Part shown: positions 1-8,257 of the stretch, piece by piece
Numbering within the stretch: position 1 is the first letter of the stretch
Layout: every line of letters begins with the position of its first letter
Assembly (NCBI GenBank): GCA_023389275.1
Contig: JAEWEN010000016.1
Coordinates: forward strand, 1-19,839
Origin: Bacillota bacterium
Lineage (GTDB): Bacteria > Bacillota > Clostridia > Clostridiales > Caloramatoraceae
Direction: 5' to 3'
Length of the DNA: 19,839 nt
Translations under genes and position numbers: made by a program
The notes under the pieces: model-generated
What the model was told of the DNA's origin: nothing
The model's database searches: none
The model's input: the letters and a program-made list of their open reading frames with translations, nothing else

Positions 1-119
1 GCCTTTTCAACCTCTCCATTTGCTAAAGCAAGTTTTCCTTGTTCCATAGCTTTTTCGTAAACCCCGTTGCTACATCCGACTAAAAAAACAAGCATTAGCA
101 TTAATAATAGCTTTTTCAT
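1..119 (-). CDS. Partial lipoprotein (N-terminal 39 residues)
   Basis: Only the N-terminus is in the window; the gene runs off the left edge. The visible protein begins MKKLLLMLMLVFLVGC, a Lys-Lys start, a hydrophobic stretch and a lipobox LVGC with Cys16 as the lipidated residue. It is therefore an exported lipoprotein, anchored to the outer face of the membrane. The mature part starts YEKAMEQGKLALANGEVEKA, which is spaced like the first helix of a TPR-type repeat (Ala/Gly at repeat positions); this is suggestive only, because so little is visible. The start is supported by a GGGGGAG Shine-Dalgarno a few bases upstream. A separate promoter and a terminator lie between it and the WYL gene, so it is probably not part of the dynamin/ATPase unit. 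Confidence 0.85.
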   Translation of the reverse strand, partial: MKKLLLMLMLVFLVGCSNGVYEKAMEQGKLALANGEVEK

Positions 120-150
120 AACTCTCCCCCAATTTTCTAATAAATTCTAT

Positions 151-156
151 ATTATA
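151..156 (-). promoter_or_regulatory. Possible -10 box for the lipoprotein
   Basis: On the minus strand this reads TATAAT, about 32 bases upstream of the lipoprotein start and after the terminator of the WYL gene. The expected -35 position has only a weak match (TAATTC at 17-base spacing), so this is a tentative call. Confidence 0.35.
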
Positions 157-201
157 TTAGCAAATTATTACATGAATTACTATAATATAAATACTAAAAA
201 T

Positions 202-233
202 TAAAAAAGGTATACACAAAATTTGTGTATACC
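202..233 (-). terminator. Rho-independent terminator after the WYL gene
   Basis: A 12-bp inverted repeat (GGTATACACAAA / TTTGTGTATACC, 209-220 and 222-233) lies just beyond the WYL stop codon. On the minus strand it is followed by a run of six T, then AA, then five T. It closes the seven-gene unit. The hairpin is a near-copy of the one at 9712-9743. Confidence 0.85.
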
Positions 234-247
234 TTAACTATTACTTA
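202..247. repeat. 46-bp direct repeat, left copy
   Basis: Positions 202-247 and 9712-9757 match at 45 of 46 positions in the same orientation; the one difference is T at 222 against C at 9732. The repeat holds the terminator hairpin plus TTAACTATTACTTAT. Just beyond it the left copy reads CTACA directly, while the right copy has ttaaatta before the same ATCTACA, so the similarity may extend into the last codons of the secreted-protein gene, with an 8-base indel. The two copies bracket the whole dynamin/ATPase/toxin unit. Confidence 0.9.
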
Positions 248-248
248 T

Positions 249-1154
249 CTACAATCTTTTTACTATATTACCTTGACTTCTAAGCCACATATCTATACCA
301 TTTCCATAAACCTCTGCTTCTATAGTGTATATTCCATTTTCACAACTTTTTACTACAGCAGTTGGAAGTCTATCTAAAACTGCTTCTATAGAGTATCCAC
401 TATATGTAAATCTCACAGTTTGTAATTCTCCAGGGTACATAAATTGAACTCTTTTTCTAAACTCACCTTCTTCAAATCTATCACGATAAGGAATATTAAA
501 CTTTTCATTTGTTCCTTTTAAATTTTCTATTCTATCTACTCTATATACTATTGGATATGTTTTTTTCCCATCTGCTCCAAATCCTATAAGATAAAAATAA
601 AATTCTGAAAACATAATAGAAACAGGTTTAATAGTATGCATTTTCACTATAGAATCTTGTCTTTTATAGTTAAAACATATTATCTCATTTTCATATATAT
701 ACTGTGCTATTTCCCATATAATATCTATTAATTCTTTTCCATGTTTTAAAGGGACATAGTTAAAATATTCATTACTAATCATATTTTTAATTATTTTTTT
801 ATTTTTAGATAACACCTGATCAGTAAGCTTATCTATAATTAACTTTAACTCTGTTTTACACAATGCTCTACTTTCAAGTAAAATTTTACATAAAATAAGC
901 ACCTCTTGATTTGTTAACCATTGACGCTCAAGATGTTCTAGATAATATGTACCTTTTTCCTTATTATATTTTATCTCTGAATAATTTTTTTCTAAAAAAT
1001 AAGCTCTTAAATCACTTATATCTCTTTGTATTGTTTTATTTGATACACCAAATTCCTCAGAAAGATCTGATTTTAAAACCACTTCTCCCCTATTTAACTT
1101 TTCATATATATTTAAAAGCCTAAAGCTTTTATAAACACTATACTTTGAATCCAT
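249..1154 (-). CDS. WYL-domain transcriptional regulator (DeoR-type HTH)
   Basis: A DNA-binding regulator. The N-terminus (about residues 10-60) has a DeoR/HTH_11-type helix-turn-helix, with FGVSNKTIQRDISDL as the recognition region. The middle is a WYL ligand-sensing domain (KPVSIMFSEFYFYLIGF; the W of the family motif is F here), followed by RVDRIENLKG and a short WCX-like C-terminus. WYL proteins often control defence and DNA-damage genes through nucleic-acid ligands. It is the last gene of the unit, 26 bases after the immunity gene stop, so it probably regulates the unit itself. I chose ATG at 1154: the longer reading from GTG at 1169 starts inside the GAGGTG that would serve as its Shine-Dalgarno. 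The SD-to-ATG gap is then 12 bases, slightly long, so 1169 is not fully excluded. Confidence 0.9.
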   Translation of the reverse strand: MDSKYSVYKSFRLLNIYEKLNRGEVVLKSDLSEEFGVSNKTIQRDISDLRAYFLEKNYSEIKYNKEKGTYYLEHLERQWLTNQEVLILCKILLESRALCKTELKLIIDKLTDQVLSKNKKIIKNMISNEYFNYVPLKHGKELIDIIWEIAQYIYENEIICFNYKRQDSIVKMHTIKPVSIMFSEFYFYLIGFGADGKKTYPIVYRVDRIENLKGTNEKFNIPYRDRFEEGEFRKRVQFMYPGELQTVRFTYSGYSIEAVLDRLPTAVVKSCENGIYTIEAEVYGNGIDMWLRSQGNIVKRL

Positions 1155-1180
1155 CCTTTGTATATTCACCTCATTTTTAT

Positions 1181-1576
1181 TTATAGAAATTCATTTTGAG
1201 AAACTACTTTCATATATGGTGATAATACAATAGCTATACCTTTTTCTTCATCCCAGCTACAATCACACAAAACAGCAAACTTTCCTTCTCTATCAAATAC
1301 AATTTCTTTAGGTGTAATACTATTTTTTATATGAGTTTCATCAATAAAGCTAGCAAAATGCTTATTTATTAACTTATCTATTTCAATTTCATATGTAGAT
1401 TTATTCTTAATATAATCTAAGTAAGCTTCTCTTTGAACTTCTAATATATCTTGCTGCTTATATGCAGATGCTACACAACAAATTAAATAGTCTTTTTCAA
1501 GAAAGCTTATACTATCTTTTTTAGTCCATCCGTAATCATAAGTCATTTCTCCAAAAACAGAATCTACTATAGTCAT
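1181..1576 (-). CDS. Probable immunity protein, DUF6985-like
   Basis: A 131-residue soluble protein with no signal peptide or membrane segment. Its pattern resembles the DUF6985 family: FGEMTYDYGWTKKD near the N-terminus, a central helix-rich part (AYKQQDILEVQREAYLDYI, then IEIDKLINKHF), the phrase TPKEIVFDREGKFAVLCDC, and an end IAIVLSPYMKVVSQNEFL. Proteins of this kind are often found next to polymorphic nuclease toxins. Here it directly follows the HNH toxin gene with a 29-base gap and an AGGAGG Shine-Dalgarno, the usual toxin-then-immunity order. I infer that it binds and blocks the toxin at 1606-2178. The family assignment is from memory of the pattern and should be read as likely, not proven; the immunity role rests mainly on position. 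Confidence 0.7.
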   Translation of the reverse strand: MTIVDSVFGEMTYDYGWTKKDSISFLEKDYLICCVASAYKQQDILEVQREAYLDYIKNKSTYEIEIDKLINKHFASFIDETHIKNSITPKEIVFDREGKFAVLCDCSWDEEKGIAIVLSPYMKVVSQNEFL

Positions 1577-1605
1577 TATCTTAGCCTCCTAATTTATTAA
1601 CTTAA

Positions 1606-2178
1606 TTATTGGTTTTCCTTTTTAGCCTCTGATATTCCTCCTGAATGTGGTATATTATTATGAACTTCTGAAGGTACCTTTTGCATAGTCTTACGATCCT
1701 TACACTCATGCCATGTATATCCATTTTCTTCACGCCACTTTTTAACCTCTTCCGGAGAACATCCTTTCTCTTTTGCTAGAGCTTCGTCAGCTTGAGTAAA
1801 GTTTTTACGTCTTGAATCTGTAAAATCATCTATTTCCACATTTCCTTTAGAAATTTCATTAAAATTTGGTTCTCCATCTTCAAACTCTATAGAACTTATA
1901 CCATATTTTTCAAGTATATCTTTCCATGATACATCATCTGGATTATATCTACCTGGAATCTCTTCACCTTTTGGTATCCACTTAGAATCACCACGTTCTC
2001 CAGACCATGTTCCTCCACTACCTTCTAAAGGACAGCCTTTATTTTTATCTGATTCTATAGCAATTGGCTTGTCTAATTCTCTAATGTTTATAGGATTTCT
2101 TTCTCTATCTTCTTTTATAATATCAAATATTCTATTTTCAGCTTTAAAACTTTCAAAATACTTAAAAAAACCATCCAC
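1606..2178 (-). CDS. HNH/Endo VII-fold nuclease toxin (WHH-like)
   Basis: A 190-residue protein whose C-terminal 150 residues look like a polymorphic-toxin nuclease. Key parts are CPLEGSGGTWSGERGDSKW (about 49-67), a WKDILEKYGI segment, NFTQADEALAKE, then GYTWHECKDRKTMQ and VPSEVHNNIPHSGG. W156-H157-E158, H173 and H178 sit where WHH/HNH nucleases bind metal and cut nucleic acid; the second H of WHH is E here. There is no signal peptide, LXG or WXG domain; the first 45 or so residues are not recognised and may be a docking segment. It starts with GTG overlapping the stop of the ATPase gene (TAGTG), with AGAGGTG upstream, so translation of the two is probably coupled. This ties the toxin to the ATPase, perhaps as cargo or effector. 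Target (DNA or RNA) is unknown. Confidence 0.82.
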   Translation of the reverse strand: MDGFFKYFESFKAENRIFDIIKEDRERNPINIRELDKPIAIESDKNKGCPLEGSGGTWSGERGDSKWIPKGEEIPGRYNPDDVSWKDILEKYGISSIEFEDGEPNFNEISKGNVEIDDFTDSRRKNFTQADEALAKEKGCSPEEVKKWREENGYTWHECKDRKTMQKVPSEVHNNIPHSGGISEAKKENQ

Positions 2179-5100
2179 TACAAAACACCTCTATTCTTAA
2201 CATCTTCATACCATATAGAGTAAACCTCTAATTTATTAGAATTCCCTTTAGAAAATTCTTTCATAAAGCACTGACAAATAGATAACTTTATTTGATCTGA
2301 AGCGTTAGGTATTTCTTTATCAATTAAATTCTCTAAAGATCTGTTTAATTCTTTTAAGTTTTCATTTTTCAAAATAGTAGAATCTAATGTTGATTTATTT
2401 ATTAGTAGGTTTGTAACAATTTCCGAAAGATCTGAGAATTTATTATCATTCCATAGATCAAGTTTTTTGCTCTTTTTATATTCATCTATAATATAGTGTA
2501 ACCCTATTTTGTTTTTTGTAGATATACTAGCATAATCTATATTTTCACTTAAGTAATCAATATCTACTTCTACTTTTTCAACAAGTCTCCCACATAACAA
2601 AAGATTAATAATCTCTTTTTTAAATTTAGAGTCTATATTTTTAAACTTTTCTTTTTTATTATAAATATAAGCTTCTTCTTCCCCTTCAAACTTTTTAATT
2701 TTACATAAAACAGGTTCTAACCAATCATTTTGATAAACTACTGCTACACCTTTTGGTAATTTTGATATTTCATCTAATTGTGAATCCTTTAATGCAGCTG
2801 CCTTTCCAGCAAGTCGTCTATCACTTTCCTCTGGTAACCTCATTATTATTTTTGCATTTGTATTTCTAATAGCTGATATATCTACAGCACTTGGTGATTG
2901 ATCTACAATAATGAACCCTTCCCCATATGTTCTCATTTCAGCAATAGAGTTTGAAAGCATCTCAACAGACTTACTTGAAACATTAGACCCTTCTGGCCCT
3001 TGAATAGAATCTGACTTTTTCAAAATATTATGTGCCTCTTCTAAAACAGTAACATGCTTTAAAGGAAGATTCATACCATTTGAATATGCTATTCTATGTT
3101 CATTTAATCTCATAACTAATATACCCATAATAAGAGACTTAGTTTCTAAAGATCCTATTCTACTTAAATCTATAATAACGTTTTTATTAAATAACAACTC
3201 ATTATCTGTTTCATCACAAGAAAAAATTTGTCCATTTAATCCATTTGTTAGTGACTTTACTCTAGTAGCTAAAGAACCTATATAGTTACTTTTTAATTCC
3301 TCTGAGTATGCTGAATTTTCTATTACATTAATAAGTTCTGCTTGAAGATCATTAAAAGTTGGGAATAAATCATTTGAATATCTATTTTCTGAAGTAACAA
3401 GATCCCAACCACATACTTCATATGACTGAAGCACTGCATCTTTTAAAACAGCAGGCATAGCAGCATACATAGGCCAACAAACATTAAATATTTCAATAAG
3501 CCTATCTATATGTTCTAGAATATGAATAGATGGTGGAAACTTAAAAGGATTAATCTTTAAAAGATCACTATATGCTGGATTAGTTCCTAAAACAGCTACA
3601 TCTCCTCTATTTCCAAATATATTTTTATACTCCCCCTTAGCAGGTTCTATAACCATAAAAGGTATATCTACAACATCTAGCTGCCTTAAAATCTCATATA
3701 CTGTATTACTTTTACCTGAACCTGTAGATCCTGAAATAAATGTATGCATAGACAGACTATTTCTATCGAGTCTTACTCTATTTTTACATTCACTTCCCAT
3801 ATTAAACACTTTTCCAAGATTTATTCCACCTGTTGTTCTCTCTCCATCATAATTAATGGTTTCCTTTCCAAAATCAGCATGCTCTATTACCGGGAATCCA
3901 CAAACTGACTTTCTTGGAAGGCCCATATGTATTGCTAGTTCATTTCCACTTACTATAGAAGAAGGTGTTACAGGTATATTTCCAGATAAACTTTTATATG
4001 AAAATACAGGGTGAATAAAGTTTTTTACATACTCACCAATATACTTTGTTTTTTTGCCATCAAATCTTCCCCATGAATTTATAGCTGAAACCTCTACCCC
4101 TGAGTTTTCTCCTCTCATTAAAGCTTTATAAGTAGAAGCTGCTATATCTGCAACATATCCACTATCAGACATAAAATATGCTGCACACTCCCACATACCT
4201 AAACTTTCAAATTCATTTAAACGATTTAATTGAGTATCTATTCTTTCTAAAATATTTGCTATAGATTTATTTTGTATATTCAAAGTTATATTTTGAGATG
4301 TTCCTGACTGAATTCCCTTGGTATTTGTATTACTTTCATTTCTACTTTCACTTATACCATCACTTACTCCAAAATTATCAGTTTTACTTGTACTATTAGA
4401 ACTATTTGTTGTTGTGCCATTAGTTGCAGTTTTTTGAACAGCTGTACCAAGGAATCCTAAAGCCCCAGAAGCAAGTCCTCCTATAACTAACCCCCCTGGT
4501 CCAATTAAAGGAGTTAAAGCTGCTCCAAGCATTCCTGAAACTGCTGAAAGTCCTTTAATTGCCTTAGTAGCTCCAGACTCACTTGAAGTAGAAGAAGAGG
4601 TACCTGTCCCATAATTTGATGTTTGTCCTGTTGAAGTAGATTTTGTAGTTGTGTAAGTTGTTCCTTTAGATGTTCCACTTGTATAAGCTTTTGAAACATT
4701 AAGTGAGCTATTAGTTGCATAGCTTACCTGAGAACTTGCAAATGGAGAAAGCTGTGTATAAATGTTTTCATACTCTCTACGAATGTCACTAATTTTATTT
4801 TGTGGAGTAGAGTTTGCTAGAATTATACCTGTGTATTTTTCTCCTTGCATTGATAAAGCTAACTTTTCAAGTCCTTGAATAAAGCATTGATTTGATTTAA
4901 TATCAGAGTCTTTTATATTAGCTACACAAGAAACTGAAGATATTCTACTTGTATGTATTCCTTCAAGAACATTTTTCATATCCTCATAAAGATAATCCTT
5001 AGACTTTATTCCTGGAAATTGACCAATAAGGGAATTCTTTAAAGTTTCCTTTAAAGAATTCGTTGTTCTATCTGAGTTTAAAGATCTTATACCCATATAA

Positions 5101-5429
5101 AAATCTGTTTTACTACCGTCGCTATCAATAATAATAAATACTGCACAGTTAGCTGTTGATAAAGCATTAAAAACACTTGCAAACTTATATGTAGAGTACT
5201 CATCTTTTTCATAAACCATTTCTGTTATTTTAAAAAATCTAACATTATCAGATATATTTTGCTCAATAGTTTTAGAATCTAGTGGTACAACCTCTAAATC
5301 CTTAAGGCTAGTAATATAGTTCTTTAAAACAATATCATCTACAGCCTTTAGAGCAATATTAAAATCATCTAAAAGCTTCTCCTGTCTTGGAACTAGCAAA
5401 CTATTATTTTTATTTTCTATACTATTCAA
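2178..5429 (-). CDS. HerA/FtsK-type ATPase with Ser/Thr- and Gly-rich insert
   Basis: A 1083-residue ATPase of the HerA/DUF87 branch of the FtsK-HerA superfamily. Residues 1-225 are an unrecognised N-terminal domain. Residues about 230-290 are almost all Ser, Thr, Gly, Asn, followed by a Gly-rich hydrophobic stretch (about 290-332; SGMLGAALTPLIGPGG, then LVIGGLASGALGFLG) and a second Ser/Thr/Asn-rich stretch. The motor domain has Walker A GSTGSGKS (567-574, Lys573), Walker B VLEEAH (LEEAH at 796-800), the DQSPSAVDISAIRNTNAKI segment, and LPKGVAVVYQ near its end. A helical C-terminus of about 200 residues follows. HerA-type motors are hexameric and pump DNA or work with nucleases; some resemble VirB4/TraG secretion motors. 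The hydrophobic insert suggests membrane contact. TTG start with GAGGTGAT upstream; no better start is seen. Confidence 0.9.
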   Translation of the reverse strand: MNSIENKNNSLLVPRQEKLLDDFNIALKAVDDIVLKNYITSLKDLEVVPLDSKTIEQNISDNVRFFKITEMVYEKDEYSTYKFASVFNALSTANCAVFIIIDSDGSKTDFYMGIRSLNSDRTTNSLKETLKNSLIGQFPGIKSKDYLYEDMKNVLEGIHTSRISSVSCVANIKDSDIKSNQCFIQGLEKLALSMQGEKYTGIILANSTPQNKISDIRREYENIYTQLSPFASSQVSYATNSSLNVSKAYTSGTSKGTTYTTTKSTSTGQTSNYGTGTSSSTSSESGATKAIKGLSAVSGMLGAALTPLIGPGGLVIGGLASGALGFLGTAVQKTATNGTTTNSSNSTSKTDNFGVSDGISESRNESNTNTKGIQSGTSQNITLNIQNKSIANILERIDTQLNRLNEFESLGMWECAAYFMSDSGYVADIAASTYKALMRGENSGVEVSAINSWGRFDGKKTKYIGEYVKNFIHPVFSYKSLSGNIPVTPSSIVSGNELAIHMGLPRKSVCGFPVIEHADFGKETINYDGERTTGGINLGKVFNMGSECKNRVRLDRNSLSMHTFISGSTGSGKSNTVYEILRQLDVVDIPFMVIEPAKGEYKNIFGNRGDVAVLGTNPAYSDLLKINPFKFPPSIHILEHIDRLIEIFNVCWPMYAAMPAVLKDAVLQSYEVCGWDLVTSENRYSNDLFPTFNDLQAELINVIENSAYSEELKSNYIGSLATRVKSLTNGLNGQIFSCDETDNELLFNKNVIIDLSRIGSLETKSLIMGILVMRLNEHRIAYSNGMNLPLKHVTVLEEAHNILKKSDSIQGPEGSNVSSKSVEMLSNSIAEMRTYGEGFIIVDQSPSAVDISAIRNTNAKIIMRLPEESDRRLAGKAAALKDSQLDEISKLPKGVAVVYQNDWLEPVLCKIKKFEGEEEAYIYNKKEKFKNIDSKFKKEIINLLLCGRLVEKVEVDIDYLSENIDYASISTKNKIGLHYIIDEYKKSKKLDLWNDNKFSDLSEIVTNLLINKSTLDSTILKNENLKELNRSLENLIDKEIPNASDQIKLSICQCFMKEFSKGNSNKLEVYSIWYEDVKNRGVL

Positions 5430-5443
5430 ACTATATCACCTCT

Positions 5444-5941
5444 TTATTTACTAGTAGCTATTGCTATGCCCCCTGCAACAATCCCAGCTACTCCTACTCC
5501 TGCTACTACTGCTTTAGATAAAGCAGCTCCAGCAATTACTAGTCCTACACCAGCTACCGTTATCCCTATACCAACTTGTTTTTGTGTAATAACTGGCTTT
5601 GATTGATTTATACTTCTATCCTGATTTATTTTATCCGCACGGTCTTTGTATAAATGCTTACATATACTTACTAAAAGATTTACTCTTTCTTTAGAAAAAT
5701 TATTAACAACCTTAAGCATTTGCATATCCATATAACCTTTATTCCAAAGCTGTTCATTATACTCTAATTGTTCTCCATCATGTTTATCATATAAATCAAA
5801 TATACTACTTTCTGCATACTCTATCATTTCATTGTAAAGTTTCATTGTAGGGTCAACTATTATTCCATCTTTCAACATAATCTTAACCATTATTAAATCT
5901 TTTTCATTAACAGCTTCTATAAACTCTTTAGTTAATGCCAT
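5444..5941 (-). CDS. Small protein with Gly-rich hydrophobic C-terminal tail
   Basis: Not recognised as a named family. The 165-residue protein has a charged helical N-terminal part (about 1-105; begins MALTKEFIEAVNEKDLIMVK, the kind of start seen in small helical repeat proteins), a polar linker, and a tail of about 45 residues (118-163) made of Gly, Ala, Val and Ile (VGIGITVAGVGLVIAGAALS, then VVAGVGVAGIVAGG). The tail is long enough for two membrane passes with a tight turn, and resembles glycine-zipper segments that insert or oligomerise in membranes. It sits between the long dynamin and the ATPase; its stop lies at the edge of the ATPase Shine-Dalgarno, and it has its own GGGGGAG site. 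The similar Gly-rich stretch in the ATPase suggests the two may meet in the membrane (inference). Confidence 0.8.
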   Translation of the reverse strand: MALTKEFIEAVNEKDLIMVKIMLKDGIIVDPTMKLYNEMIEYAESSIFDLYDKHDGEQLEYNEQLWNKGYMDMQMLKVVNNFSKERVNLLVSICKHLYKDRADKINQDRSINQSKPVITQKQVGIGITVAGVGLVIAGAALSKAVVAGVGVAGIVAGGIAIATSK

Positions 5942-5952
5942 TTTTACTCCCC

Positions 5953-8235
5953 CTAAATATCAAGTATAGCTTCTATTTTATTTTGAATATTTGAAAGCCA
6001 CTTTAATCTTTCTTTAGTTTCATTTATTGTTTTTTCTATATCAGAACTACTTGCTGCACAAACCTCTAATTCTTGAAGTTTACTATTTAAAACCTCATCT
6101 AACTCCTCAAACTTTTTATTAAATTGAACCTTAATAGCTACTGTTTGTTCTTTAGCATATTCAGTTGCAGATTTAACACTTACAAAAAGCTGTTTTTGTA
6201 TAGGAGCAAAAAAACGTTGTGCTAACTCTCTTGAATCAACATATTCTCTATCTGCATAAATACTTTTATAGTGTCCTTTCTCTTTCCAGAATTGCCACCA
6301 TTTTTTACTTGTATTTTCTACCCATACTTCATCAACTTTAACTCTTTCTGTTTCAGTTAACTTATTTATTAAAGAGTCACTTTGAACTATAGCATTAATA
6401 TCTCCACTTATTAAATCAATTGGTTTTATTGATATACCTTCTACATTTATATCATCTAACAAATCTGAAATACGCTTTTTATATTGATTAAGAAGATCAT
6501 TTGCATTTTTAGCAATAGTATTTCTAACCATTTCTTCAAGTTTTACCTTAACTTGAGCTTGAAGACTTTCAGAAAACGCTTCAAAAGCTCTACATAATCC
6601 TTCTGCTTCCATTTTTGATACTTTAGAATAACCTTTTTCTAAGTAACCACTTATTTTCTTTTGCCCTTCAACAACAATTTGGTTACTTAAATCTGATATT
6701 TCCTTTTCATAGTTAATAGAGTCAATATTTTGTTTAAACTTTTTAGCCTCCTCTGCACTTTTCATTTTCTTTTTAATAGATTCTATTTGCTGTAAAATTT
6801 CTTCGTGTTTTTCCTCATTTTCAGCAATTTCTTGTCTAGCATTTTCAAATGAACGTGCACTTTCTAGTTTTTTACTAAAAGTATCAACTATATTTTTTAT
6901 TTTTGCTGTTTTAGCATACTTTTCAACATAAGTGCTAATAGCCATTTCTATAGGAACAATTCCTGTGTGTATTAAAGCCTCTTCTTTTTTATCTTTATTT
7001 GTCTTGGCTCTAATTAAAGCTTCTTCTATCTTCCCTTTAGTACTAGGTGTAAGAGGAGCATAGTTTTCAAAATGAAACTCTTCATTTCTATTCATTTTTC
7101 TAATTTTCCCTATTATTTCATAAACATCATCGTCATCTATATCATCAATATCTATATTTGATATATCTATATCTTCTAGTACTGTTCTAATGTTTAATGC
7201 TGTTAAAGCAGATGCTGGAAAAACATTTGGATTTTCTATTCCTTTATCCTCTAAGTATGACCTTACCTTATCTAGTGCATCTTCAACACTATCTTCTCCT
7301 TTTTTAAAGTCATCTAATTTATTAACAACAAAAATAAAACGATCCCTTGATTGTTTTCCACCTTTACTCATACTTTCTGCAACATTATTTAAAAGTTCAT
7401 TATCATCATTTACTCCAAGCTGAGTTGCATTTAATATATATAAAACTAAAGTTTTTGATGATTGTGATAACATTCTATATGTAGCTGCTTTATGCTCAGG
7501 ATCCCTTGAGTTATTTGGTCCTGGAGTATCAACAAGAACCAAAGAAATATCATCTGATGATACAAATGGAATATTTCCTTCTGCCTCAATTTTTGATACT
7601 GCTGGATTACTATTTAAACTTTCCATTATATCTAGAGACAACTCTGCATGGGTTTGCATTTCATATCCTTCTGAATCATATACATGAGCGAAAAAACTTT
7701 CTCTATTAGCATCTTTTATTTCCGTAATAATAGCTGTACATGCTTCTTGCTTTGATGGCATAAGCTTTTGTCTAAGTAGTGCATTTATAAGTGTAGACTT
7801 TCCCGCACTCATTGTAGCTACTACATTTACAGGAAACTCACTACTTTTAGCTAGTTGAAAAGCCTTTTTAAGATCAGGCTGTCTTAATTCATCAAATGGT
7901 CCATTTTCAATTTCATAAAATATTTCATCAATAGCATCATATTTATCAACTACTTCTTTAGCTGGAATATGTTCACATTCCATATATATCTCTTTTTCTT
8001 CAGCATTTTTCGCTACTAACACCAAATCTTCATAGTCTAGTATAGTTCCATGAAAAATAATCCTAAAATTCATAGTATTACACTCTTCAACTAGTATTTC
8101 TGGAAGTTCATCTATCCACTCTTGAAGACGTGTATTTCCTACATTAAGCTTACTATCCATTTTAGGAAGATTTCCATTTATAGTTATTTCTGTTTCCAAT
8201 TTATATGGATTATACTTAATAAAAACTTCATTCAT
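5953..8235 (-). CDS. Dynamin-like GTPase, full length
   Basis: A 760-residue bacterial dynamin-like protein. The GTPase signatures are all visible: G1 MSAGKST (Lys146), G2 with Thr in ACTAIITEI, G3 DTPG (Asp236), G4 NKLD (305-308). Residues 1-95 form an extra N-terminal domain of unknown fold. After the GTPase domain comes a long coiled-coil stalk, including about 465-510 (rich in Glu/Lys/Gln) and a second helical block at the C-terminus. The tip of the stalk has an aromatic patch KKWWQFWKEK (Trp646, 647, 650) that could touch lipid like the paddle of other dynamins; there is no clear membrane span. Such proteins bind, tether or reshape membranes using GTP; known roles include membrane repair, vesicle release (LeoA type) and phage defence. 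It follows the short dynamin by 22 bases, which suggests a working pair. Confidence 0.92.
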   Translation of the reverse strand: MNEVFIKYNPYKLETEITINGNLPKMDSKLNVGNTRLQEWIDELPEILVEECNTMNFRIIFHGTILDYEDLVLVAKNAEEKEIYMECEHIPAKEVVDKYDAIDEIFYEIENGPFDELRQPDLKKAFQLAKSSEFPVNVVATMSAGKSTLINALLRQKLMPSKQEACTAIITEIKDANRESFFAHVYDSEGYEMQTHAELSLDIMESLNSNPAVSKIEAEGNIPFVSSDDISLVLVDTPGPNNSRDPEHKAATYRMLSQSSKTLVLYILNATQLGVNDDNELLNNVAESMSKGGKQSRDRFIFVVNKLDDFKKGEDSVEDALDKVRSYLEDKGIENPNVFPASALTALNIRTVLEDIDISNIDIDDIDDDDVYEIIGKIRKMNRNEEFHFENYAPLTPSTKGKIEEALIRAKTNKDKKEEALIHTGIVPIEMAISTYVEKYAKTAKIKNIVDTFSKKLESARSFENARQEIAENEEKHEEILQQIESIKKKMKSAEEAKKFKQNIDSINYEKEISDLSNQIVVEGQKKISGYLEKGYSKVSKMEAEGLCRAFEAFSESLQAQVKVKLEEMVRNTIAKNANDLLNQYKKRISDLLDDINVEGISIKPIDLISGDINAIVQSDSLINKLTETERVKVDEVWVENTSKKWWQFWKEKGHYKSIYADREYVDSRELAQRFFAPIQKQLFVSVKSATEYAKEQTVAIKVQFNKKFEELDEVLNSKLQELEVCAASSSDIEKTINETKERLKWLSNIQNKIEAILDI

Positions 8236-8257
8236 TTCTTAAAACCCCTTTACTAAA

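Noticed and set aside
4514..4720. Leu/Gln-rich minus-strand frame inside the ATPase gene
   Set aside because: It is an alternate frame of the Ser/Thr-rich low-complexity part; the ATPase frame is continuous on both sides with intact motifs.
7190..7709. Plus-strand frames opposite the long dynamin gene
   Set aside because: They are shadows of the conserved GTPase domain; composition is atypical and no ribosome binding site precedes them.
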